Position numbers and translations under genes: made by a program. From Flammeovirgaceae bacterium (GTDB lineage: Bacteria > Bacteroidota > Bacteroidia > Cytophagales > MED-G16): a DNA stretch of 24,274 nucleotides. Position 1 is the first letter of the stretch, and the number at the start of each line of letters is the position of its first letter. Location: assembly GCA_002702205.1 (NCBI GenBank), contig NZYP01000046.1:1-24274 (forward strand). Reading direction: 5' to 3'. The notes under the pieces were generated by a model that searched no databases, was not told the DNA's origin, and saw only the letters and a list, made by a program, of their open reading frames with translations. Shown here in pieces: positions 16,754 through 24,274 of the stretch.

Positions 16754-18199
16754 TTATCCTACACTTCCTTCAAGAGTAAGCGAAAGTAGTTTTTGTGCTT
16801 CAACAGAGAATTCCATGGGAAGTTGTTTCAAAACATCTTTTGCATAACCATTTACTATAAGAGCGATGGCATTCTCTTCATCCATTCCTCTCTGGAGACA
16901 ATAGAATATCTGATCTTCACCAATTTTTGATGTGGTTGCCTCATGCTCAACCATAGATGATTTGTTATCAATGTCAATATATGGAAATGTATGTGCCCCA
17001 CACTTATTTCCAAGAAGGAGGGAGTCGCACTGAGAGAAGTTCCTAGAGTTTGAAGCTCTATTCATTACTTTCACCTGACCTCTGTAACTATTTTGTGAAT
17101 GTCCTGCCGAGATTCCTTTTGAAATAATTTTTGATTTGGTGTTTTTGCCAATATGTATCATTTTAGTACCTGTGTCTGCTTGTTGGTAATTATTTGTCAC
17201 GGCAACAGAATAAAACTCACCAATTGAATTATTTCCTTTTAAGATACAAGATGGATATTTCCATGTTATTGCAGAACCAGTCTCAACTTGTGTCCAGCTT
17301 ATTTTAGAGTTATCACCTGCACATATTCCTCTTTTTGTCACGAAATTATATATACCCCCTTTTCCGTTTTTATCACCTGGGTACCAGTTTTGGACAGTTG
17401 AGTATTTTACCTCTGCGTTATTTCCAGCATAGATTTCAACAACAGCAGCGTGCAACTGATTCTCATCTCTCATGGGAGCAGTGCATCCTTCAAGGTAACT
17501 TACGTAAGAGCTATCATCTGCAATTATCAGTGTCCTCTCAAACTGACCAGTATTTGAGGCATTGATTCGAAAATATGTTGACAATTCCATTGGACATCGA
17601 ACTCCTTTAGGAATATAGCAGAAAGAACCATCAGAAAAAACTGCAGAGTTGAGAGAGGCAAAATAATTATCTTTAGATGGGATGACAGTACCAAGATATT
17701 TTCTCACTAATTCTGGATGTTCTTTTACTGCCTCAGAAAAAGAACAGAATATGATACCTAATTCACTTAATTTGTCTTTGAAAGTAGTTCCGATAGATAC
17801 CGAGTCAATTACTGCGTCTACAGCAACGCCACTTAATCTTTTTTGTTCCTGTAATGAAATACCAAGTTTCTCAAATGTTTTAATTAACTCCGGATCTACC
17901 TCATCCATAGATTTTAGTTCTTTTTTCTTTTTGGGAGCAGAGTAGTAAGATATTGACTGAAGATCAATTTCAGGTATTTTAAGATTTGCCCAATTAGGTT
18001 TTTCCATTTTATTAAAGATCTCAAATGCTTCTAGCCTCCAATCTAATAACCATTTTGGTTCATCTTTCTTTTTTGAAATAAGTCTTATGATATCTTCGTT
18101 GAGTCCGTTGGGAGCTTGATCCACCTCAAAGTCAACCGACCAACCATACTCGTATTCTTTGGAAGTAAAATCTTTTAAAATTTTGTCGTCTTTACTCAT
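16754..18199 (-). CDS. sufB: Fe-S cluster scaffold subunit SufB
   Basis: This 481-residue protein is the main scaffold of the SUF system. It contains [26 protein letters not shown] N-terminal sequence, the mid region [46 protein letters not shown], and the C-terminal [18 protein letters not shown] and [22 protein letters not shown], all diagnostic of SufB. It is the first gene of the sufBCDSE-sufT-bacilliredoxin operon. No sufA precedes it; the upstream gene is an Lrp/AsnC regulator 64 bp away. Confidence 0.97.
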   Translation of the reverse strand: MSKDDKILKDFTSKEYEYGWSVDFEVDQAPNGLNEDIIRLISKKKDEPKWLLDWRLEAFEIFNKMEKPNWANLKIPEIDLQSISYYSAPKKKKELKSMDEVDPELIKTFEKLGISLQEQKRLSGVAVDAVIDSVSIGTTFKDKLSELGIIFCSFSEAVKEHPELVRKYLGTVIPSKDNYFASLNSAVFSDGSFCYIPKGVRCPMELSTYFRINASNTGQFERTLIIADDSSYVSYLEGCTAPMRDENQLHAAVVEIYAGNNAEVKYSTVQNWYPGDKNGKGGIYNFVTKRGICAGDNSKISWTQVETGSAITWKYPSCILKGNNSIGEFYSVAVTNNYQQADTGTKMIHIGKNTKSKIISKGISAGHSQNSYRGQVKVMNRASNSRNFSQCDSLLLGNKCGAHTFPYIDIDNKSSMVEHEATTSKIGEDQIFYCLQRGMDEENAIALIVNGYAKDVLKQLPMEFSVEAQKLLSLTLEGSVG

Positions 18200-18214
18200 A
18201 GTTCTTTATAAGCG

Positions 18215-18222
18215 CAAATTTA
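18215..18222 (-). promoter_or_regulatory. Candidate promoter -7 element for the suf operon
   Basis: TAAATTTG on the minus strand (18222 to 18215) matches TAnnTTTG and lies about 16 nt before the sufB ATG, in the 64-bp gap after the Lrp gene. A TTG at proper -33 spacing is not evident, so the match could be chance. The same GCGC-adjacent context (TTTGCGC) is seen at the hppA candidate promoter. Confidence 0.35.
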
Positions 18223-18263
18223 ACTAACAAAAACTAATTTAGCTAAGGATAAGGCTGAAACGC

Positions 18264-18725
18264 TCAGTTTAACGCTAAACCCTCTTTAATTGTTTCTTCG
18301 AAAGACATGAAAGTTTCTGTCCTAGTGATACCTTTGACTTTGTGAATAGTATCTAAGAAATTTCTAAAATGAGATGTGTCTTTACAGATTATTTTTATAA
18401 AAATTGTATACTGACCTGTTATTGCATGTATTTCAACAATTTCAGGAATTTTTTTTAAGAATTTTACAGTTTCTTTATATAGAAAACTTTTCTCAAGATA
18501 AATACCCATATAGCTAGATGTGTTATATCCAAGTTTACTGTAATCTATATCCAGTTTCGTTCCTCTCACCACTCCCATTTTCTCTAATTTCCTCATCCTT
18601 ACGTGTACTGTACCTCCTGAAACAAAAACTTTTTTTGCAACTTCAGTGTAAGGCATTTTTGCATTTTTTGATAAGACGTTAAGTATTTTAAGGTCAATAT
18701 TATCAATTTGGTAATTAGAGCTCAT
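18264..18725 (-). CDS. Lrp/AsnC family transcriptional regulator
   Basis: This 153-residue protein has an N-terminal winged helix-turn-helix (about 9-55: IDLKILNVLSKNAKMPYTEV, then GGTVHVRMRKLEKMGVV) and a C-terminal AsnC/RAM ligand-binding domain (about 65-145, with EIHAITGQYTIFIKIICKD). Such regulators sense amino acids or related metabolites and control transport and metabolism genes. It is transcribed towards the suf operon and divergently from the acyl-CoA ligase gene, so control of either neighbour or of itself is possible but not shown. ATG at 18725. Confidence 0.93.
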   Translation of the reverse strand: MSSNYQIDNIDLKILNVLSKNAKMPYTEVAKKVFVSGGTVHVRMRKLEKMGVVRGTKLDIDYSKLGYNTSSYMGIYLEKSFLYKETVKFLKKIPEIVEIHAITGQYTIFIKIICKDTSHFRNFLDTIHKVKGITRTETFMSFEETIKEGLALN

Positions 18726-18817
18726 TATTGGGTGGTTTTTTTTAATTTTTTTAAAAAACTATTTAAATATTAAATTATTTTAAAAAATTTCCAAACTATT
18801 AATATATAATTAAGTGA

Positions 18818-18834
18818 AACATGTATTTCATGTT
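18818..18834. promoter_or_regulatory. Inverted repeat, possible operator
   Basis: AACATG-TATTT-CATGTT is a perfect 6-bp inverted repeat with a 5-nt spacer, 93 bp from the Lrp ATG and about 140 bp before the acyl-CoA ligase ATG. The size fits a dimeric regulator site, and the mixed G/C content stands out from the surrounding A/T tracts. It does not clearly match the E. coli Lrp consensus. Which protein binds it is not known. Confidence 0.35.
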
Positions 18835-18882
18835 GAATATTTAATACATTGTTATATCATTTTTGGGTTAATGTTGTTTACC

Positions 18883-18919
18883 AGGGGACATCTTTTTTAG
18901 ATTTCCCCTTCTTTTTTTT
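18883..18919 (+). terminator. Intrinsic-terminator-like hairpin in the leader of the acyl-CoA ligase gene
   Basis: AGGGGA (18883-18888) pairs with TCCCCT (18904-18909); after one C/T mismatch ATCT (18890-18893) pairs with AGAT (18899-18902) around a five-T loop. The hairpin is followed by TCTTTTTTTT (18910-18919), giving a textbook Rho-independent terminator on the plus strand. No plus-strand gene ends before it: the upstream gene is on the other strand. It therefore may be a leader attenuator for the ligase gene or the end of a short RNA. Function is inference. Confidence 0.6.
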
Positions 18920-18972
18920 AATTAAAATTTTCTTAAATTTATTGTACTATCTAACCTCTTAAATTTAAAGAA

Positions 18973-20649
18973 ATGGAAAAGATTTGGTGTAAAAATTACC
19001 CATCTGGTGTAAAGCCAAATACCGATTTAAATAAGTTTAACTCCCTTGTAGAGTTTTTTGAGAATGGGTTTAAAAAATTCCCTGATAAGATCGCTTATGA
19101 AAATATGGGGAAAAAAATTACATATTCTGAGCTAGATGAATTAACAAAAATATTTTCAAATTTTCTAATTCATAACCTTAAACTTAAAAAAGGTGATAGG
19201 TTTGCTATCCAGACCCCAAACGTACTTCAGTATCCAATTGTATTGTATGGTGCATTAAGATCAGGCCTGATAGTAGTCAACACAAATCCATTGTACACAC
19301 CTGACGAAATGCTTCACCAGTTTAAAGATTCGGGATGTAAAGGAATTTTTATACTATCAAATTTTGCTAGTAATTTGGAAAAGATAATAGGTAAAACATC
19401 TATTCAGCATATTATAGTTTCAGACCTTGGGGATATGTTAGGAGGTTTAAAAGGCTCATTTGTAAACTTTGCAGTTAAATATATAAAAAGAATGGTTCCC
19501 AGTTATAATCTACCTTCATCGGTTAGGTTTAAAGACTCACTGAAGGAAGGGAAAAAGCATTCTTTTAATAAGATAGATATTGATTCTTCAGATATTGCTT
19601 TTCTTCAATACACTGGTGGTACAACAGGTGTTTCAAAAGGAGCAATGCTATCACATAAAAATGTTATCTCTAACGTTATGCAAGTATCTGAATGTATGGA
19701 CATTCTATTAGAAGATGGAGAGGAGGTAGTAATTACAGCCCTTCCTCTTTATCATATCTTTGCCTTAGTATGTAATTCTTTAGTGATGTTTAATTTCGGA
19801 GCCAGAAATATTTTAATAACAAATCCAAGAGATATGAAAAATTTTATTAAGGAAATTTCTAATCAAAAATTTTCAATTATAACTGGTGTTAATACATTAT
19901 TTAATGGACTACTGAACAACGCAAATTTTGAAGATATTGATTTCTCAAACTTAAAGGTTGCATTTGGTGGAGGTATGGCAGTTCAAGACTCAGTTGCTAT
20001 AAAATGGGAGGAAATAACAGGATGTCCTCTTGTTGAGGGATATGGTTTGACAGAGACCTCTCCTGTGGTTACTATAAATCCTCTTGATGGAACAAATAAA
20101 ATTGGTACAATTGGAATTCCAATTCCAGATACAGAAATTAAGTTAATTGATGATGATGGAAATGAGATGAGTGTAGGTGAGAGAGGTGAGCTATGTGTAA
20201 AAGGACCTCAGGTTATGGAAGGTTATTGGAACAGGAAAGATGATACAGATGATGTAATTAAAGATGGGTGGTTATTAACAGGTGATATAGCAGTCATAGA
20301 TTCAGATGGCTTTCTTAAGATTGTAGATCGAAAAAAAGAAATGGTACTTGTCTCTGGTTTTAATGTTTTCCCTAACGAGGTTGAAAACGTAATATCATCC
20401 CATCCTAAAGTATTAGAGGTGGGGGTAATTGGTGTTGAAGATGATAAAACAACAGAAGCGGTTAAGGCAGTAATAGTTAAAAAAGATGATTCACTTACAT
20501 CCGATGAAATTAAAATTTATTGTAAAGAAAAGTTAACAAATTATAAGTGTCCAAAACACATAGGTTTTGCTACTGAACTACCTAAATCTAATGTGGGAAA
20601 AATTCTTAGGAGATTAATAAAAGAAAAAGACCTAGAATCTCCATATTAA
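18973..20649 (+). CDS. Long-chain fatty acid-CoA ligase (FadD-like)
   Basis: This 558-residue member of the AMP-forming ligase superfamily activates fatty acids to acyl-CoA. In order: N-terminal KIWCKNYPSGV typical of FadD, the P-loop YTGGTTGVSKG (213-223), LPLYHIF (257-263), EGYGLTETSP (355-364), DGWLLTGDIA (431-440), DRKKEMVLVSGFNVFPNEVE (452-471) and the catalytic Lys543 in PKSNVGKILRR (537-547). Length and motifs match long-chain ligases; the exact chain length cannot be read. It is alone on the plus strand, with a terminator-like structure in its leader and a palindrome just after its stop. Confidence 0.93.
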   Translation: MEKIWCKNYPSGVKPNTDLNKFNSLVEFFENGFKKFPDKIAYENMGKKITYSELDELTKIFSNFLIHNLKLKKGDRFAIQTPNVLQYPIVLYGALRSGLIVVNTNPLYTPDEMLHQFKDSGCKGIFILSNFASNLEKIIGKTSIQHIIVSDLGDMLGGLKGSFVNFAVKYIKRMVPSYNLPSSVRFKDSLKEGKKHSFNKIDIDSSDIAFLQYTGGTTGVSKGAMLSHKNVISNVMQVSECMDILLEDGEEVVITALPLYHIFALVCNSLVMFNFGARNILITNPRDMKNFIKEISNQKFSIITGVNTLFNGLLNNANFEDIDFSNLKVAFGGGMAVQDSVAIKWEEITGCPLVEGYGLTETSPVVTINPLDGTNKIGTIGIPIPDTEIKLIDDDGNEMSVGERGELCVKGPQVMEGYWNRKDDTDDVIKDGWLLTGDIAVIDSDGFLKIVDRKKEMVLVSGFNVFPNEVENVISSHPKVLEVGVIGVEDDKTTEAVKAVIVKKDDSLTSDEIKIYCKEKLTNYKCPKHIGFATELPKSNVGKILRRLIKEKDLESPY

Positions 20650-20654
20650 TTATT

Positions 20655-20673
20655 ATTTAGAATAATTCTAAAT
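20655..20673. repeat. AT-rich palindrome after the acyl-CoA ligase gene
   Basis: ATTTAGAAT-A-ATTCTAAAT is a perfect inverted repeat starting 6 nt after the ligase stop. As RNA it gives a 7-bp stem with a 5-nt loop, weak because it is AT-rich, and no long T-tract follows, so it would be a poor terminator. It could be an operator near the actA promoter or a chance repeat. Confidence 0.3.
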
Positions 20674-20694
20674 TAATTTATATCCTAATAATTT

Positions 20695-20725
20695 TTTGAA
20701 GTTAATGCTGCCGATATTACATTTG
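20695..20725 (+). promoter_or_regulatory. Bacteroidetes-type promoter for the actAB operon
   Basis: TTTG at 20695-20698 and TACATTTG at 20718-20725, an exact TAnnTTTG, are separated by 19 nt, the consensus layout for the primary sigma factor of Bacteroidetes. Transcription would start about 6-8 nt downstream, leaving a leader of roughly 18-20 nt before the actA ATG at 20751. This is the best promoter match seen in the window. Confidence 0.6.
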
Positions 20726-20750
20726 TCTCAGCTTAAACATTGGTGCGTAA

Positions 20751-22031
20751 ATGCTTACTAAATTAACTAGAAACCTACCTATAATTAGTCGTTTTTTTCT
20801 ACCATTTATTGGCATAATTTCATTCGCTCTATTTTCACCGTCTTTCCACAAAATTAATGCGCAAGAACAACAAGAGGAGTCATTTGATCAAAATATAGTA
20901 AGTAATGGTGAGTCACTATTTAAAGGTAATTGTACAGTCTGCCACGCAATCAATGACGTGCTAATTGGTCCTGCTCTAAGAGATGTGCATGAAAGGCAGT
21001 CTGAGGAGTGGATATATGCTTTCATAAAAAATTCACAAAAAGTTATAAAAAGTGGTGATGAATATGCTGTTGATCTTTACAATCAGTATAACCAAACCTT
21101 GATGACTTCATTTGATTTTTCGGATGAGGAGCTAAACTCTATTCTGACTTACATTAAAAGTGAATCCTCAAAAGAGATTCAGGTTGCTGTTGTTGAAGGT
21201 GTAGATGTTCAAGGTGAGACTTCTTCTTCTATATCAACAGATAATTTCTATTTATCTCTTGGTCTTAATATTTTTCTATTATTGATCCTTATTTTCATTC
21301 TCCTCAGGTTCACTAATCTCTCAAAAAAATATGTAATACTTAAAGACAATCAGACGAAAGGAAAATTATTAGATGAAGAGGATAAAGAGATAGTTGATAG
21401 TGGTTTCAATATCAAAGATTTTATCAGAAGTAATAAAGTAGTGGGAATAGCATCTTTCGTATTTATTGCTGTTTTTGTGAAGTCATGTATCGATGGTATA
21501 TACACCATTGGTATTCAGCAAAATTATCAACCTACTCAGCCGATAGCTTTCTCTCATAAAGTCCATGCTGGTCAGTATGAGATAGATTGTAATTATTGTC
21601 ATACAGGAGTTAATATTTCAAAATCTGCTAATATTCCTTCTGTCAATATATGTATGAATTGTCATAACGCAATCAATACTGATAAACCAGAAATTCAAAA
21701 AATACTGACTGCTTACGAAGAAAATAGACCAATTGAATGGGTTAGGGTTCATAATCTGCCTGACCTTGCCTATTTTAATCATTCACAACATGTAGCTATA
21801 GGTGGGCTAGAATGTAATACTTGCCACGGTCCTATTGAGGAAATGGATGTAGTTTATCAGTACTCTGAACTTACCATGGGCTGGTGTATTAACTGCCACA
21901 GAGAATCTGAAATAAATTCAAAAGGAAATGATTATTATGATAAATTAGTTGAACTTCACAAAGGTTCTTCTAAGGAACCTCTAAAAGTCGAAGACATTGG
22001 TGGGCTTGAATGCTCCAAGTGTCACTATTAA
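20751..22031 (+). CDS. actA: Alternative complex III multiheme cytochrome c subunit ActA with N-terminal monoheme domain
   Basis: This 426-residue protein carries six CXXCH heme sites: CTVCH (61-65), CNYCH (280-284), CMNCH (301-305), CNTCH (355-359), CINCH (379-383) and CSKCH (421-425). The first lies in a single-heme cytochrome c domain (about 45-140, possible axial Met118) after a signal peptide; then come two membrane segments (about 167-187 and 229-249) and a pentaheme domain. This is the ActA layout of the quinol-oxidising alternative complex III in Bacteroidetes, which passes electrons to terminal oxidases. ActB follows after 2 nt; the rest of the complex would lie beyond the right edge. 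An exact -7 element lies upstream. Confidence 0.93.
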   Translation: MLTKLTRNLPIISRFFLPFIGIISFALFSPSFHKINAQEQQEESFDQNIVSNGESLFKGNCTVCHAINDVLIGPALRDVHERQSEEWIYAFIKNSQKVIKSGDEYAVDLYNQYNQTLMTSFDFSDEELNSILTYIKSESSKEIQVAVVEGVDVQGETSSSISTDNFYLSLGLNIFLLLILIFILLRFTNLSKKYVILKDNQTKGKLLDEEDKEIVDSGFNIKDFIRSNKVVGIASFVFIAVFVKSCIDGIYTIGIQQNYQPTQPIAFSHKVHAGQYEIDCNYCHTGVNISKSANIPSVNICMNCHNAINTDKPEIQKILTAYEENRPIEWVRVHNLPDLAYFNHSQHVAIGGLECNTCHGPIEEMDVVYQYSELTMGWCINCHRESEINSKGNDYYDKLVELHKGSSKEPLKVEDIGGLECSKCHY

Positions 22032-22033
22032 AT

Positions 22034-24274
22034 ATGAAGAAAGGAAATAAAACATACTGGAAAGGAATTGAGCAGCTTAAGAATGACCCTGCTTTTATAA
22101 AAAATTCGCAAAATGAGTTCCCTGAATTCTTACCTATAAATGGTTCATCAGATAATTCTAGACGTGATTTCTTAAAGATGATGGGTTTTGGTTTAGCAGC
22201 AGTTTCTACTGCAGCATGCGAGGCACCAGTAAAGTATGCCATTCCATATGTAGATAAGCCGGTTGATGTTGACGCATCCCTTGCAAATTATTACGCTTCA
22301 ACTTATTCTATGGGTAGTGACTACTGTAGTGTTGTTGTAAAGACCAGAGAAGGTAGGCCAATTAAGATTGATGGCAACAAATTTTCTAAAATAAGTGCTG
22401 GATGTACTTCCTCTCAGGTAGAGTCCTCAGTTCTAACCCTATACGACAGACAGAGGTTACAATTCCCAATGCTAAATAATAAAGAATCTAATTGGAGAGA
22501 CGTTGATAAGTATGTTAAGGAAGAGTTATCTAACAAAGGTTCAAATAAAATGTATATTGTTAGTCATTCTGTCAATAGCCCTTCGACTCTTGATGTGATT
22601 AATAAGTTTTCCAAAAAATTTGATGTTAAACATGTTGAGTACGATACCTCATCCTACTCAGGTATGCTTGATGCAAATAAAGAATCATTTGGAAAAAGAA
22701 AGATTCCATTTTATGATTTCTCGAAGGCCAAAACAATTGTTTCTTTTGGATATGATTTTTTAGGTAATTCATTTAACCATAATTTATTTAACAAACAGTT
22801 CACCAAACAAAGAGTTGTTAATAGAGATAAGAGAGAGATGTCAAGGCTCTACACATTCGAATCAAATCTGTCTCTTACAGGAGCAAATGCTGACCATAGG
22901 ATTCCAATCAAGTCATCTCACGCAAAGATTTATATCGCCGAACTTTGGAATATTTTAAATGATAAAATTGGATCGGGAAGAGATACTATTTCTTTTAACA
23001 AGAGTAAAAAGAGTTTACTGAAATTAGATATTTTAAATAAAGTTGCTGACGACTTAATTCAAAATCTAGGTTCATCTCTGGTCATATCCAGTTCTAATGA
23101 TAAATCAGTCCAATCTGTAGTGATAATGATAAATGAACTTCTAAGAAGTTATGGTAAGACTATTGACCTAAATAGATGTTATAATATCAGAAAAGGAGAT
23201 GATAGTAAAATGTTAGAATTTATCACTGACATGGAGACTAAATCAGTTCATGGTGTTATATTCCTTAACTCTAACCCAGTTTATAACCACTACCTATCAT
23301 CTAGGCTTAAGGATGCTCTTGAAAATGTTTCTTTAAAAATATCTACATCAGATAGAATAGATGAGACGTCTATCTTATGTAATGTGATTGCTCCAGATTC
23401 TCATTTCCTAGAGTCTTGGAATGACTATGAACCTATTGATAATCACTTTAGTTTTGGTCAGCCAACAATTCGAAGAATCTTTGATACTAGACAACATCAA
23501 GATTCTTTTCTAAAGTGGATTGATTCAAAAGAAAACTTTTTCTCAACTCTAAAAAATAATTGGAGAAAAAAACAGAAATTGCTGAAGTCTAATGAGCCAT
23601 TTCAAATGTTTTGGGATAGACTTCTCCACGATGGCGTTGCAGAAATAGTTGAAGAAAAACCTAGAAATTTAAACCCTCTCCCTAATATTTTTAAAACTAG
23701 GATATCTGAGGTGAGTAAAATATCAACTTTAATTGACACTGAAAGTGAAAATGAAGATTTTGAATTAAATCTATACCATAACTTAACTGTAAGTGATGGG
23801 ATTCAATCTAATAATCCATGGCTTCAAGAAATGCCTGATCCAATATCTAAAGTCTGTTGGGATAATTATATTTCTATTAATCCTAAAGATGCTTCAAAAC
23901 TAGAGGTGAAAACCGATGTGGGAACAATGACTACAAATGTTTTGAAAATACAAAACGGTCAGGAATCATTTGAGGTGCCTGTCATTATACAACCAGGTCA
24001 GGCAGAAGGCACTATTGGTCTTGCTCTTGGTTATGGTAGAAAACTTGCAGGACCTGTTGGAGACGGTGTTGGTTTTGATGCAAACCAGGTCCTTGATATA
24101 AATTCAAATATTCAAAATTTCATTGTTAACAATATCAAATTAGAAAATACCTTTAAAGACTATAGGATAGCTCAGACCCAGACTCATGATACCATCATGG
24201 CAAGAGAAAGTGTTATTCAGGAGACATCTTTAGATCAGTATAAAGAAGATCCTTATGCTGGTAAGTATCAGTTT
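22034..24274 (+). CDS. actB: Alternative complex III iron-sulfur/molybdopterin-like subunit ActB (3' end beyond window)
   Basis: The frame from ATG at 22034 is open to the right edge (747 codons) with no stop. The N-terminus has a twin-arginine motif NSRRDFLKMMGFG (41-53) and a hydrophobic stretch ending in a lipobox-like STAAC (Cys62), then EAPVKYAIPYVDKP, typical of ActB, which is exported as a folded Fe-S protein. The body matches the molybdopterin-oxidoreductase-like B1 domain: NLSLTGANADHRIPI and, near the edge, VIIQPGQAEGTIGLALGYGR. In known ActB the B1 domain does not bind molybdopterin and a ferredoxin-like B2 domain follows; that part would lie outside this window. It begins 2 nt after actA. 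Confidence 0.93.
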   Translation, partial: MKKGNKTYWKGIEQLKNDPAFIKNSQNEFPEFLPINGSSDNSRRDFLKMMGFGLAAVSTAACEAPVKYAIPYVDKPVDVDASLANYYASTYSMGSDYCSVVVKTREGRPIKIDGNKFSKISAGCTSSQVESSVLTLYDRQRLQFPMLNNKESNWRDVDKYVKEELSNKGSNKMYIVSHSVNSPSTLDVINKFSKKFDVKHVEYDTSSYSGMLDANKESFGKRKIPFYDFSKAKTIVSFGYDFLGNSFNHNLFNKQFTKQRVVNRDKREMSRLYTFESNLSLTGANADHRIPIKSSHAKIYIAELWNILNDKIGSGRDTISFNKSKKSLLKLDILNKVADDLIQNLGSSLVISSSNDKSVQSVVIMINELLRSYGKTIDLNRCYNIRKGDDSKMLEFITDMETKSVHGVIFLNSNPVYNHYLSSRLKDALENVSLKISTSDRIDETSILCNVIAPDSHFLESWNDYEPIDNHFSFGQPTIRRIFDTRQHQDSFLKWIDSKENFFSTLKNNWRKKQKLLKSNEPFQMFWDRLLHDGVAEIVEEKPRNLNPLPNIFKTRISEVSKISTLIDTESENEDFELNLYHNLTVSDGIQSNNPWLQEMPDPISKVCWDNYISINPKDASKLEVKTDVGTMTTNVLKIQNGQESFEVPVIIQPGQAEGTIGLALGYGRKLAGPVGDGVGFDANQVLDINSNIQNFIVNNIKLENTFKDYRIAQTQTHDTIMARESVIQETSLDQYKEDPYAGKYQF

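Larger units (their letters stand above)
18726..18972. other. 247-bp regulatory intergenic region between the Lrp gene and the acyl-CoA ligase
   Basis: The longest non-coding gap in the window. It is very AT-rich near the Lrp start, then holds a palindrome (18818-18834) and a terminator-like hairpin with a T-tract (18883-18919) before the ligase ATG at 18973. A degenerate promoter-like pair, TTG at 18849-18851 and TAATGTTG at 18869-18876 (17-nt gap), also lies here on the plus strand. I see no tRNA or known riboswitch. Confidence 0.5.

Noticed and set aside
18254..18267. CTGA/TCAG repeat at the end of the Lrp gene as a terminator
   Set aside because: The stem is 4 bp and no T-tract follows on the minus strand, so readthrough into the suf operon cannot be ruled out.
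22034..24274. Formate dehydrogenase or nitrate reductase reading of the molybdopterin-like protein
   Set aside because: The twin-arginine plus Cys leader, the following EAPVKYAIPYV and the direct position after multiheme actA fit ActB of alternative complex III better.
1..24274. CRISPR arrays, tRNA or rRNA genes, insertion sequences or prophage genes
   Set aside because: I saw no regularly spaced repeats, no cloverleaf or rRNA-like segments, and no transposase, integrase or phage genes by reading; small RNAs cannot be excluded.

Overview
The window is about 24 kb of AT-rich, gene-dense DNA from a Bacteroidetes bacterium, most likely a marine Flavobacteriia relative. The reasons are a gliding protein GldC, a TonB-dependent receptor with an N-terminal carboxypeptidase-regulatory-like domain, lipoproteins with acidic residues after the lipidated Cys, the order ftsX-DUF3098-uppP with truB nearby, alternative complex III genes (actA, actB), Bacteroidetes-type promoter motifs (TTTG, about 19 nt, TAnnTTTG) and mostly absent Shine-Dalgarno sites. 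Genes are tightly packed. No intergenic gap exceeds 250 bp, and I saw no rRNA, tRNA, CRISPR array or insertion sequence.

Layout. (1) 1-3696, minus strand: a TonB-dependent receptor followed by a lipoprotein related to SGNH hydrolases whose catalytic positions look lost; the lipoprotein runs off the left edge. (2) 3785-5728, minus: truB, ribF and gldC, overlapping and probably translationally coupled; ribF starts with TTG. (3) 5779-7586, plus: a two-gene island with a His/Met-rich putative outer-membrane barrel protein and a Met-rich small lipoprotein. (4) 7576-12285, minus: a membrane pyrophosphatase, ftsX, a DUF3098 gene and an unusual single ORF joining undecaprenyl-diphosphatase (UppP) to a VanX-type D-Ala-D-Ala dipeptidase. 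(5) 12325-18199, minus: an iron-sulfur assembly operon sufB-sufC-sufD-sufS-sufE-sufT followed by a bacilliredoxin gene, with an Lrp/AsnC regulator just upstream (18264-18725). (6) 18973-20649, plus: a long-chain acyl-CoA ligase, with a terminator-like hairpin in its leader. (7) 20751 to the right edge, plus: actA and the start of actB of alternative complex III, behind a near-consensus promoter.

The genes are mostly housekeeping: envelope and cell-division functions (FtsX, UppP, pyrophosphatase), Fe-S cluster supply (Suf), translation and cofactors (TruB, RibF) and quinol oxidation (Act complex). The points most worth following are the UppP-VanX fusion with a possible internal lipoprotein start, the plus-strand island lying between that fusion and truB, the apparently catalytically dead SGNH lipoprotein paired with a TonB receptor, and the orphan terminator-like structure before the acyl-CoA ligase.
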